NCBI RefSeq assembly: GCF_000196895.1
Contig: NC_014299.1
Location: 299,535 to 363,534 of the forward strand
Source of the DNA: Halalkalicoccus jeotgali B3
GTDB lineage: Archaea > Halobacteriota > Halobacteria > Halobacteriales > Halalkalicoccaceae
Direction of reading: 5' to 3'
Length of the DNA: 64,000 nucleotides
Notes under the pieces: model-generated
Databases searched by the model: none
What the model saw: the letters and a program-made list of their open reading frames with translations, nothing else
What the model was told of the DNA's origin: nothing
Translations under genes and position numbers: made by a program
In this document: piece by piece, positions 8,590 to 17,184 of the stretch
Layout of the letters: every line of letters starts with the position of its first letter
How positions within the stretch are numbered: the stretch's first letter is position 1

Positions 8590-9828
8590 CTACAATCGCG
8601 CTGGTTCAGGTGCTCGCCAGGCGACCACTATCCCGCAGAGAGCGAGGATGCCAGCGAGTACAAACGCCGTGTCGAATCCAGCCACATCAACAATAACGCC
8701 GCCTGCAATCGGCGCAAGGAACGCGCCCGCCAACCCAATACTCGTTTGGAACGCGACCGCTGTCGCCGCGACCCGCGGATCGACGACTTCCCGGACGTAT
8801 GTAAAGGATAAGCCCAGCGTTAGCTGGACCGCAAATCCAGTGAGGAGCAGGAGAGCAACAAGTAGTGGGAGTGACCGAAATCGAGTAAAGACTAACACCA
8901 GCGGAGCAGCAACCCCAAAGGATCCTAAGACAATGGGTTGGCGCCGACCGCCGAAGACACGATCAGAGATGAGCCCGCTACTGATTCGGGAGACGACACC
9001 GATCGCCGGGAACAAAGCTACCAGGAGGCCACTTATTGCAAGTGAGAATCCCAGTTCTACCGTGAGATACGACGACCCCCAGCTATTCACGAACAGGTAT
9101 AGCGCATACCCCAGAAACCCGAGCAGCCCAATGGACCAGACACTCCGATTGCGGAGGACCGCACCGAATTCCTGAATCGAAGGCGCTTCTCCTCGGCTCG
9201 TTCCAAACCCGCGACTTGCTGGCCAGAACACGACTAAGCCAACAAACGTGAGCCCAGTAAATGCGAGAAAGATTGCGGGCCATCCAAATCGCTCCGCAAT
9301 CAGCGGGCCGGTCCCTTGGCCAAGCGCAAACCCGATCGGACCACTTGCGGTGAAGATACCGACAGCTGTCGCTCGATTTTCACTGTTCGCAGCCCGACTC
9401 ACGATATCGATGCCAGCGTTCCAGACGACAACATACGCGACCCCACCGAGTGCTCGCGATGCAATCACAGATCGATAGTCACCATGATGCCCAGCGACCC
9501 AGCCCCACGTTCCGGCAACGAACAGTGTGAGAACGGCGAATAGCATCGCGGTTCTTGAATCCGTTCGGTCGAGAATTGCTCCAGCCGGAAGGCTTGCAAT
9601 CACTGCAGTGCCAAACATAATCCCGACGAGAAACCCCGCGATTGTCGGGCCGATATGCAGCGAGTCACGAATGACGGGGGTGACACTCGCGGGGACGATT
9701 TCATAGGCAGCTAGCCCTGTCGAAATGAGACTCGCGCCAGCGACGATTCCCCACGTCGACTGGCTCTTCTGTCGTGGTTCATCAACGGAGGGTTCGTCTG
9801 AGTTGGTGTTGTTAGTTCGGATAGTCAT
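8590..9828 (-). CDS. MFS transporter
   Basis: 412 residues with twelve predicted membrane helices. Motif A between helices 2 and 3 reads GAILDRTDSRTAM, and the matching loop in the second half has GLISDRVFGGRRQ. The first 25 residues are polar and cytoplasmic. Proton-driven export of small molecules is typical of the family; the substrate cannot be read. It is divergent from the Bat-type regulator at 10024, sharing a 195-base upstream region, so that regulator may control it. Confidence 0.85.
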   Translation of the reverse strand: MTIRTNNTNSDEPSVDEPRQKSQSTWGIVAGASLISTGLAAYEIVPASVTPVIRDSLHIGPTIAGFLVGIMFGTAVIASLPAGAILDRTDSRTAMLFAVLTLFVAGTWGWVAGHHGDYRSVIASRALGGVAYVVVWNAGIDIVSRAANSENRATAVGIFTASGPIGFALGQGTGPLIAERFGWPAIFLAFTGLTFVGLVVFWPASRGFGTSRGEAPSIQEFGAVLRNRSVWSIGLLGFLGYALYLFVNSWGSSYLTVELGFSLAISGLLVALFPAIGVVSRISSGLISDRVFGGRRQPIVLGSFGVAAPLVLVFTRFRSLPLLVALLLLTGFAVQLTLGLSFTYVREVVDPRVAATAVAFQTSIGLAGAFLAPIAGGVIVDVAGFDTAFVLAGILALCGIVVAWRAPEPARL

Positions 9829-9978
9829 TAATCGATGGAATGGTCAGTAGGTATTACGCGGAAATCGGGAAGGCCTTTCAACCGCAATTTTTCCTGAGAT
9901 TGACATAACTACGTTACGTATCACACATATTGTGTTCGAGGGTTACATAGCAAACGTCTTTGTCCTTCGTAGGTTAGA

Positions 9979-9988
9979 TAGTTAACTA
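9979..9988. promoter_or_regulatory. palindrome TAGTTAACTA upstream of the Bat-type gene
   Basis: A perfect 10-base palindrome within GATAGTTAACTA (9977-9988). A TATA-like GCATAAAT follows at 9996-10003. A near copy, GATAGTCAACTA, lies at 12985-12996 in front of the zinc-ribbon/gdh operon. The pair looks like a regulatory site. Confidence 0.4.
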
Positions 9989-10023
9989 GCGATGAGCATA
10001 AATCTCAATTTAGCACAACAGAG

Positions 10024-12954
10024 GTGGGCCCGAATCGACATCCAGCTGTATTCCCGCAGGCACTCGAATATCGAATAATGCCGCGTTCTCCAGCCATCCT
10101 CGATTCATCGACTGTCTTGCTCGTTGGAACAAGTGAGTGGGTCACACAGTTCGCTACAGTGGTCAATACACAGACTGATGCAACTGTACAGAGGGTTCAG
10201 ACCAAAGCGGAAGCGCTTGAAGTTTTCCAGAGGGAGACCATAGACTGCCTCATCAGCGAGTACGCACCAGAGGAGACAACTGGCCTCGACTTGCTCAGAG
10301 AGATCCGGACCGAAACCACCGCGCTCCCTGTGATAGTTGGCACAGCTTCTGGAAGTGAAGCCGTCGCCAGTGAGGCCATCGGAGCCGGAGTTACTGATTA
10401 CGTTGCACTAACGGAGTCGACTGATCAGTTGGTGGCTGATCTGCTGGATCGAACTGAACGAGCAGTCCGGTCCGCACAGCGATCAGCCACACAGCGAGAC
10501 CGAGCCAGACAGTTCGATGCAATCTTCAACGATTCACAAACGGCGACGTGGGTACTCGATCCGGATGGTGCCCTTACTCGAGTAAACCAGACAGCACGGG
10601 AAATGATAGACGAGGATGTCGAAGCCATCGTTGGCAAGCCATTCTGGACACTCCCGTGGTGGTCACAGACCGATGCGACAGAAGCGGAGGTCCACCAGAT
10701 TGTAGAGAACGCACTCGACGGTACGTTCGGGAATGTAGTTATCTCACAGCCATCGCATATCGACAACCCGTGCGTGATCGATCTCTCTGTGCGCCCCGTC
10801 AAGAACGAACGGGGCGATCTCGTCTCAATCGTCGTGGAAGGCGTCGATATCACCGAACGCGTTGATCTCGAACGGAATCTCCGCCAATCCGAGGAACTCC
10901 ACCGCGTGACGCTCAACAATATGACCGATACGGTCCTCATCACGAACGAAACCGGGGAATACACCTACGTCTGCCCCAACGTCCACTTCATCTTCGGGTA
11001 TACGGCCGCGGAGATTCGTGAACAAGGACCCATCCATGAGCTCCTCGGCGAGGACCTATTCGACCGAGACGAACTCGCTGAAGAGGGAGTCCTCAAGAAC
11101 ATCGAGACGACGGCGACCGACAAAGCTGGCCGTGAACACACGCTGTTGGTTAACGTTCGCGAGGTCTCGATTCAGGATGGGACCATTCTCTTTAGTTGTC
11201 GAGACATTACAAAGCGCAAGCAACGGGAGGAAGCACTGGCAACCCTCCACGAAACCGCCCGGGATTTCCTGTACACCGAAACGCACCAGGAAATCGCACA
11301 GCACGTTGTTGATGACACGCCCGGTGTGCTCAATCTCGATGCGAGTGCCGTCTATCTCTTTGATGCTGATGCGAACGAACTCCGTCCTGCAGCACACTCC
11401 GCGAGGTTGAAAGAACTGAACGGACCGCTTCCGACCGTGCGTGCTAATGAGGAAACCCTCCCGAGTTACAGTTTCGTCGAGGACGAGTCACTGTTCTTTG
11501 ACGATGTCCACAGCGCAAGCCGGCTCAAAAACAGGGCGACAGACCTCCGGAGTGCGATCTATATCCCACTCGGCAACCATGGCGTGTTCATCGCTGGCTC
11601 AAACGAAGTGGGAGTCTTCGATGACGTGACCCGAGAACTGGCCGACCTACTCGCCGCAACCGCTGAGGCAGCTCTCGACCGCATCACACGGGAATCACGA
11701 CTCCGGGAACAAGACCGAACACTCCGAGCACAAAACGAGCAATTGACCGCTCTGAATCGCATCAATGAGACAATTCGAGAGATCGATCAGGCCCTCGTCC
11801 AAGCTGAAACACGCGAGGAAATCGACCATACCGTCTGTAAGCTGTTGACCGCCAACGACTGGTTTAGATTCGCCTGGATCGGGACGATCGATCCAATGTC
11901 CGACACCGTCGACCCTCGAGCCTGGGCAGGAACCGACCAGGGGTATCTGGATAGTCAATCATTCTCCGTCGCAGCCTCAGGGACAGATCCCGCCGGGCAA
12001 ACCGCGGCGACTGGCGACGCGACAATGATCTCAAACGTTGCTGCTGGCCTTCGCGACGAAGTATGGCGAAAGGACGCTCTCGCTCGCGACTATCTCTCCG
12101 TGTTGAGTATTCCGCTCGTATACAACGAGCTCACGCACGGCGTATTGACGGTCTATGCACCGACACAAGATGCGTTTGACGATACTGCGAAGGCTGTCTT
12201 GGCCGAACTCGGTGAAACCATCGCGTCGGCACTCAGTGCGATTGAACGGAAGAACGCTTTGCTCACGACATCAATAACTCGCGTCGAGTTCTCCATCGAC
12301 GACTCGGCGTTCATCCTTTCACGACTTGCAAAGGATGCGGCGTGTACTCTTTCGTACCAAGGTGGTGTTCAGCAATCGACTGAGGGGAGTTATGTGTTCG
12401 TTACGGTCGAAGACGCGTCTCTGGAGGATGTTGCTGAAGCGGCCTCACAGCTGGTCGCACTCGACGACGTACAGCAAATCAGTGCAGATGGTGAGGGGGG
12501 CGTCCTCCGGTTGCGGCTTGCACAGCCGTTCCTCGCCTTAGAACTCGCCGATCATGGGGCCGTCTTCCGCGAGGCAACTGCTAATCCAACCTCGACAACG
12601 CTTGTCATCGATATCCCGGATAGGATTGACAGCAGAACGATCACACAGCTCGTCCGTGAATCGTTCTCTGCTGTCGAACTTCGGTCGAAGCAGACGCTTA
12701 ATCAGTCGATAGAGCAGGATCTCTACTCGACATTCCTCAAGAAACTGACTGAGCGACAACTGGAGGTAATTCAGACAGCATACTATAGCGGGTTCTTCGA
12801 ATCACCACGCGAACGGACAGGCGAGGAGGTTGCTGAGACATTAGGAATCTCCCCGCCTGCATTCTATAAGCATGCTCGCACCGTCCAGCGGAAACTGTTT
12901 GCAACGCTGTTCGAGGAGAACAACCGCTCTATCACGGATTCCGTTGTAGGTTAA
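10024..12954 (+). CDS. Bat-type multi-domain sensor and transcription regulator
   Basis: 976 residues. In order: a response-regulator-like receiver (about 28-150), two PAS domains (about 165-285 and 290-400), two GAF domains (about 410-560 and 590-745), a Bat-specific linker domain (about 755-895), and a C-terminal HTH_10 domain (about 905-965, LTERQLEVIQTAYYSGFF). Proteins of this build sense light, oxygen or redox state; the prototype activates bacterio-opsin. The receiver has Glu79 (SEY) where Asp is normally phosphorylated and lacks the acidic pair, so phosphorylation is unlikely. The start is GTG at 10024 (possibly leaderless, TATA-like box about 25 bases upstream) or ATG at 10078. It is divergent from an MFS gene. 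Confidence 0.9.
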   Translation: MGPNRHPAVFPQALEYRIMPRSPAILDSSTVLLVGTSEWVTQFATVVNTQTDATVQRVQTKAEALEVFQRETIDCLISEYAPEETTGLDLLREIRTETTALPVIVGTASGSEAVASEAIGAGVTDYVALTESTDQLVADLLDRTERAVRSAQRSATQRDRARQFDAIFNDSQTATWVLDPDGALTRVNQTAREMIDEDVEAIVGKPFWTLPWWSQTDATEAEVHQIVENALDGTFGNVVISQPSHIDNPCVIDLSVRPVKNERGDLVSIVVEGVDITERVDLERNLRQSEELHRVTLNNMTDTVLITNETGEYTYVCPNVHFIFGYTAAEIREQGPIHELLGEDLFDRDELAEEGVLKNIETTATDKAGREHTLLVNVREVSIQDGTILFSCRDITKRKQREEALATLHETARDFLYTETHQEIAQHVVDDTPGVLNLDASAVYLFDADANELRPAAHSARLKELNGPLPTVRANEETLPSYSFVEDESLFFDDVHSASRLKNRATDLRSAIYIPLGNHGVFIAGSNEVGVFDDVTRELADLLAATAEAALDRITRESRLREQDRTLRAQNEQLTALNRINETIREIDQALVQAETREEIDHTVCKLLTANDWFRFAWIGTIDPMSDTVDPRAWAGTDQGYLDSQSFSVAASGTDPAGQTAATGDATMISNVAAGLRDEVWRKDALARDYLSVLSIPLVYNELTHGVLTVYAPTQDAFDDTAKAVLAELGETIASALSAIERKNALLTTSITRVEFSIDDSAFILSRLAKDAACTLSYQGGVQQSTEGSYVFVTVEDASLEDVAEAASQLVALDDVQQISADGEGGVLRLRLAQPFLALELADHGAVFREATANPTSTTLVIDIPDRIDSRTITQLVRESFSAVELRSKQTLNQSIEQDLYSTFLKKLTERQLEVIQTAYYSGFFESPRERTGEEVAETLGISPPAFYKHARTVQRKLFATLFEENNRSITDSVVG

Positions 12955-12984
12955 ATAACTAGCCATCCTCTTCAGATTGGGTTT

Positions 12985-12996
12985 GATAGTCAACTA
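12985..12996. promoter_or_regulatory. GATAGTCAACTA site upstream of the gdh operon
   Basis: It matches the GATAGTTAACTA site at 9977-9988 in 11 of 12 positions. It lies 76 bases upstream of the small zinc-ribbon gene, with a TTTATA box at about 13027-13032 in between. Confidence 0.35.
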
Positions 12997-13071
12997 CCGA
13001 ATATTCCCTAATACACTCATTACGTCTTTATAGAGTGCGCTGGATTCCCTGGCAGCACTCGTGAACTCACT

Positions 13072-13215
13072 ATGAGAGATGTCAAATCAGAATCAAACGA
13101 GGAGACGGCATATGAGTGCTTCCGGTGTGGCAGCATTATCATCGCAACAACCAGCCCCGGACGCTGTCCCGACTGTAACGGTCCACTTCGAAACCGACAG
13201 GTGCCACTCGAATAA
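13072..13215 (+). CDS. rubrerythrin-like zinc-ribbon microprotein
   Basis: 47 residues. Two knuckles, CFRCG (Cys16, Cys19) and CPDC (Cys32, Cys35), are arranged like the rubredoxin-type domain of rubrerythrin and of many haloarchaeal zinc-finger microproteins. It probably binds zinc or iron through the four cysteines. The ATG at 13072 follows a TTTATA box by about 40 bases. The stop is two bases before the ATG of glutamate dehydrogenase, so the two are co-transcribed. Confidence 0.75.
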   Translation: MRDVKSESNEETAYECFRCGSIIIATTSPGRCPDCNGPLRNRQVPLE

Positions 13216-13217
13216 TC

Positions 13218-14519
13218 ATGGTCTCTCAAACTGATACTACGCACAACGAGTCAAGTGAAGCGACAACGGAATTAACTGAGTCAGAATCGTCACTTGAAAC
13301 GGCTCGCCGGCAGCTGTATCATGCTGCGGATCGTCTGGATATCGGTCCGAATATCGTCGAGCGGCTCAAGCATCCAAGGAAAGTCCATGAAGTAGCGATT
13401 CCAATCAAACGGGATGATGGCACGGTCGAGGTGTTTACTGGCTACCGAGCACAACACGATAGTGTCAGAGGCCCGTTTAAAGGAGGTCTTCGATACCACC
13501 CCGACGTGACCAGAGACGAGTGTGTCGGGCTCGGAATGTGGATGACGTGGAAGTGTGCCGTCATGGACCTCCCGTTTGGAGGCGCGAAGGGTGGCATCGC
13601 TGTCAACCCAAAGGAGCTGAGTCCCGGGGAAAAAGAGCGGCTTACCCGGCGATTTGCACAAGAGCTTCGGGACGTTATCGGCCCCAACCAAGATATCCCA
13701 GCCCCGGACATGGGGACCGATCCGCAGACGATGGCGTGGCTAATGGACGCGTACTCGATGCAAGAAGGCGAAACGACACCGGGTGTCGTCACTGGCAAGC
13801 CGCCAGTCGTTGGCGGAAGTGAAGGCCGTGAAGAGGCTCCGGGACGAAGCGTTGCGATCATCACGCAATTGGTTTGTGAGTACTACGACCGCCAGCTTGA
13901 AGATACGACGGTCGCAGTCCAAGGCTATGGAAGCGTTGGGGCAAATGCGGCCCGCCTCCTTGACGACTGGGGTGCGACCATCGTCGCCATCAGCGACGTG
14001 AATGGAGCGATGTACGAGCCAGACGGAATCGATACGGCGTCCGTCCCGTCACATGACGAGGAACCGGAAGCAGTCACGACGTATGCTGACACCGTCATTT
14101 CGAACGACGAATTGCTCACGCTCGACGTCGACGTGCTCATTCCTGCAGCACTCGGGAATGTAATCACCAAAGAGAACGCAGAGGCGATTGCGGCAGATCT
14201 CGTCGTCGAAGGGGCAAACGGCCCGACGACGTCCACGGCTGATTCGATCCTTGCTAAGCGAGACGTTGCAGTGGTGCCCGATATTCTTGCCAACGCTGGC
14301 GGTGTCACAGTGAGCTATTTCGAGTGGCTTCAAGACATCAATCGGCGATCGTGGTCGCTTGAACGGGTGAATGATGAACTCGAAGCTGAGATGCAGGCCG
14401 CATGGGATGCGGTTCGAGTAAAGTTCGAGCAACGCGATGTTACCTGGCGTGATGCAGCCTATATCGTCGCACTGTCCCGCATCGCAGAGGCACACGAAGC
14501 ACGAGGGCTCTGGCCGTAG
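13218..14519 (+). CDS. gdhA: Glu/Leu/Phe/Val dehydrogenase (glutamate dehydrogenase)
   Basis: 433 residues. The substrate-binding lysines lie in [10 protein letters not shown] (about 89-98) and in the [10 protein letters not shown] glycine-rich motif (about 117-126). [14 protein letters not shown] (near 235-248) is the dinucleotide-binding Rossmann motif. It interconverts glutamate and 2-oxoglutarate with ammonia. The long acidic N-terminus is typical of halophilic forms. It follows the zinc-ribbon gene by two bases. Haloarchaea carry several GDH paralogs, so the exact cofactor and direction are not assigned. Confidence 0.9.
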   Translation: MVSQTDTTHNESSEATTELTESESSLETARRQLYHAADRLDIGPNIVERLKHPRKVHEVAIPIKRDDGTVEVFTGYRAQHDSVRGPFKGGLRYHPDVTRDECVGLGMWMTWKCAVMDLPFGGAKGGIAVNPKELSPGEKERLTRRFAQELRDVIGPNQDIPAPDMGTDPQTMAWLMDAYSMQEGETTPGVVTGKPPVVGGSEGREEAPGRSVAIITQLVCEYYDRQLEDTTVAVQGYGSVGANAARLLDDWGATIVAISDVNGAMYEPDGIDTASVPSHDEEPEAVTTYADTVISNDELLTLDVDVLIPAALGNVITKENAEAIAADLVVEGANGPTTSTADSILAKRDVAVVPDILANAGGVTVSYFEWLQDINRRSWSLERVNDELEAEMQAAWDAVRVKFEQRDVTWRDAAYIVALSRIAEAHEARGLWP

Positions 14520-14523
14520 CCAG

Positions 14524-14931
14524 ATGACTTACCCCTCTGCTCTGCGGACGTGGCATCCATCGACGCCGCTTGAACGAGAGCTTTATCGAGTATTTCGGCT
14601 GTCAACAGTTGGGAGCGCAGTGACAGTGGTCGGTTTTGTTGGGTATCTCTGCATCGGCATTGTTCTCCATATAGCTGGTATCTATATGCCCCCATTCCCA
14701 TTTCTGAGTTTCTCAGATCCTGTGTTCATGATTCTGAGCTTTGGCATCGGAGGATTCATCTGTCTCCTCTCTGGATCACTCATATCACTCACACTTCTTA
14801 CAAGTGTGAAGGATGCCAACGCGGAGTTTGTCCTCTTGATGAGTCTCATTGCCTTCGGTTTTGGCGTAGCCACGGTCCGATTCACAGCCGGTCCAGTCCT
14901 GTCTTGGCTTGTAGCACTCGGATCGGTGTAG
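14524..14931 (+). CDS. membrane protein, unknown function
   Basis: 135 residues from the ATG at 14524, four bases after the gdh stop; in-frame sequence upstream overlaps gdh and is unlikely to be used. Three to four hydrophobic segments (about 28-52, 60-85, 90-110 and 115-133). Its position suggests a third gene in the gdh operon. No family recognised. Confidence 0.55.
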   Translation: MTYPSALRTWHPSTPLERELYRVFRLSTVGSAVTVVGFVGYLCIGIVLHIAGIYMPPFPFLSFSDPVFMILSFGIGGFICLLSGSLISLTLLTSVKDANAEFVLLMSLIAFGFGVATVRFTAGPVLSWLVALGSV

Positions 14932-14996
14932 AACCCAGAAAATGACGGATCCTGCTGACTGCTACACATTAATTCCAATACAACCACCTTTAAGAT

Positions 14997-15740
14997 ATGA
15001 GCAAGCTAACAGTAGCTGTCCTCCGACCCGATGACGATCGTATCGATGAGGCAGTTGAGTATCTCCGTTTACGTGGAGTTTCACCAGTTGCAGATCCCAT
15101 GCTCACGGTCTGTCCAACCGGAGAGATGCCAGCGGCGGCAGATTATTACGTTTTCACAAGCCGGACTGGGGTACAGATAGCTGCCGATCAAGATTGGGAG
15201 CCTGGTAGGGGAACAGTATGTGCCGTCGGCCAGCAGACCACTTCGGCATTACGAGTTAACGGTTACCCAGTGGATATTGTGCCGTCGACGTTCACATCTG
15301 CCGGTCTCGTTGAGGCGCTCGCTGATAAGATCAGTGGATCAACTGTCGAGATTGCTCGCAGCGCAAATGGCAGCAACGTATTGCCCCAAGGATTGGAGTC
15401 CGCCGGTGCAGATGTCCATGAGACGCAGCTGTATCAGTTAGAGAAACCGGAAACCGCTGGTCAATCCGTTTCACTTGCAATCGACGGCCAATTGGATGGA
15501 GTTCTATTCACGTCATCGAGAACGGTCGACCACTTTTTCGAGATTGCTACAGAGCAAGCTGATGTGACGGAACTCAAACGTGGACTAGAGGAGGCAGTCG
15601 TCGGAGCAATCGGCGCGCCGACGGCACGTGCGATACGTGACAATGGGCTGGAAGTCGATATTATACCGGAGTCGGTAGATTTCGAGCAATTAGCTGGACT
15701 CACTGTCCAAGAGGTTAGAAATAGGGCATCAAACAGATGA
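14997..15740 (+). CDS. hemD: uroporphyrinogen-III synthase-like protein, paralog 1
   Basis: 247 residues with the two-domain HemD fold: TVAVLRPDD at the N-terminus, YYVFTSRTGVQ near 49-59, VCAVGQQTTSALR near 77-89, and LDGVLFTSSRTVDHFF followed by VVGAIGAPTARAI. HemD cyclises hydroxymethylbilane to uroporphyrinogen III for heme, siroheme and cobalamin. A second gene at 20575-21309 encodes a clearly similar protein. Its stop overlaps the ATG of an MFS gene by 4 bases, so it is coupled to a transporter and not to other heme genes. It may have a specialised role, and canonical enzyme function is not certain. Confidence 0.8.
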   Translation: MSKLTVAVLRPDDDRIDEAVEYLRLRGVSPVADPMLTVCPTGEMPAAADYYVFTSRTGVQIAADQDWEPGRGTVCAVGQQTTSALRVNGYPVDIVPSTFTSAGLVEALADKISGSTVEIARSANGSNVLPQGLESAGADVHETQLYQLEKPETAGQSVSLAIDGQLDGVLFTSSRTVDHFFEIATEQADVTELKRGLEEAVVGAIGAPTARAIRDNGLEVDIIPESVDFEQLAGLTVQEVRNRASNR

Positions 15741-16969
15741 GTGGACTTCCCAAGCGTGCACAAGAGATTCTTGGATTTTCTCGATGGTGGCAGATCGTCG
15801 CAGCAGCTGTAATGATGGCGCTGGTTAGCCCGTACCAGTACGTTTGGTCCTCGATAGAGGGGCCACTGGCAACTGACTTGTCCATCCCACTCCCAGCACT
15901 CGGACTCGTCTTTACGTTGTTTGTCGCTTTTCAATCGCTCTCCCAATTCCCGGTCGGATGGTGGCGAGATACTCACGGTCCCCGTCGAATTAGTCTTCTT
16001 GGCGGCGTTCTCGCTGGTGGCGGCTATCTCGGACTCGCGTACGCGACTGCCATCTGGCAGATATATATGCTGTACTCGCTCGGGGCTGTGGGTGTCGGTA
16101 TTGTATATACAGTCGCAATCAATTCCGCGTTGAAGTGGTTTCCTGATCATCGAGGACTTACGACCGGCATTGGAACCATGGCATTTGCTGCTGGGAGTGC
16201 CGTGTTCATTCCTTACGTCCGTGCCAATGCGACACCAGGGGCGTATTCTGGCGTCCTTAGAAATATAGGTGTCCTCATCGGAGTTGGCGTTATCTGTGGC
16301 GCGGTTGTCCTCCGAGATCCACCCGCTGGCTGGAGCCAAGAGACATCGACCACGGCTGCGACACCCGAAAATCCAACAACGACGGAGAAAGAAGGGTTCA
16401 CCTGGCGTGAGATGGTCCGAACGTGGCAGTTTTGGACGTTGCTGGGCATGTTTGCTTTTGTGAATACGGCGGGACTGATGCTGACTGCAAAGGTTGTTTC
16501 GTTCGCTCAACAGTTTGGACTCACAGCGATTGTTGGAACTGTCTCAGCAACAGTCCTCGCTCTTGTCGGCGGGATCAGTCGAATCGTAGTGGGTGGTGTT
16601 TCCGATTGGGTCGACCGCAAGTGGGCGATCGCTATTTCATCAATCTTGACAGGAGTTGGCTTATTCTTGCTCGTCTGGTTCGGACAAATTGGTTCCAGTC
16701 TGGGATTCATCCTTGCTGTCATCATTGCAACGTTCTTCTGGAGCCCGCAATTCGCTCTCTTCCCGAGCATCGTTGGTGACTACTACGGCCAAGCACACTC
16801 TTCGACCAACTATGCGTTGGTCTATCTCGGGAAAGTCGGTGGGGGCGTCGCCGGTGGTGTACTCGCCGGCGTCCTCATCACAATGACCTCCTGGTCGATG
16901 ACGTTCCTCGTCGGTGGTATATTGGCGGTCGTTGCAGGATTCGGTGCGTTGCTTCTTCGTCCGCCATAA
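15737..16969 (+). CDS. MFS transporter, oxalate/formate antiporter-like
   Basis: 410 residues and twelve predicted helices. The opening RWWQIVAAAVMMALVSPYQYVWSS and the loop GWWRDTHGPRRISLLGG resemble the OFA subfamily. The central cytoplasmic loop (about 195-220) is threonine- and glutamate-rich after DPPAGW. OFA members exchange small carboxylates; the substrate here is unknown. It overlaps the upstream hemD-like gene (ATGA), implying joint expression. Confidence 0.85.
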   Translation: MSGLPKRAQEILGFSRWWQIVAAAVMMALVSPYQYVWSSIEGPLATDLSIPLPALGLVFTLFVAFQSLSQFPVGWWRDTHGPRRISLLGGVLAGGGYLGLAYATAIWQIYMLYSLGAVGVGIVYTVAINSALKWFPDHRGLTTGIGTMAFAAGSAVFIPYVRANATPGAYSGVLRNIGVLIGVGVICGAVVLRDPPAGWSQETSTTAATPENPTTTEKEGFTWREMVRTWQFWTLLGMFAFVNTAGLMLTAKVVSFAQQFGLTAIVGTVSATVLALVGGISRIVVGGVSDWVDRKWAIAISSILTGVGLFLLVWFGQIGSSLGFILAVIIATFFWSPQFALFPSIVGDYYGQAHSSTNYALVYLGKVGGGVAGGVLAGVLITMTSWSMTFLVGGILAVVAGFGALLLRPP

Positions 16970-17184
16970 AGAGTCGTCCGAGTATCTCGAGAGCAGTGTG
17001 AATATGAGAATTACAGGATTACAACCCGGCGAAGAATATCGGATTGCAGCCTCTCGGTCGCAGACAAAACACAGGCGAGGGAGACACATCTGTAGATGTG
17101 CGCTTAAATCGCGGGAACCTGAACGTGAGCAGAGAGCGTACCCCTGCCTCTGCTGAGGCATAGAACGGGAATCCATGGAAAGCA
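16970..17184. other. intergenic stretch with two short hairpins
   Basis: No gene seen. CACATC-TGTA-GATGTG (17085-17100) and TGCCTC-TGCT-GAGGCA (about 17147-17162) are perfect 6-base-arm hairpins. The sequence around 17075-17165 reads in one frame as a short peptide ending RERTPASAEA, which may be the tail of a lost gene such as a TnpB relic. This is too short to claim. Confidence 0.3.

Noticed and set aside
15461..16510. 349-codon minus-strand frame opposite hemD and the MFS gene
   Set aside because: It overlaps two well-supported plus-strand genes and has shadow-type composition.
17075..17165. Possible TnpB C-terminal relic or IS200/IS605 end
   Set aside because: Only a short peptide and a 6-base hairpin support it; no transposase motif is seen.
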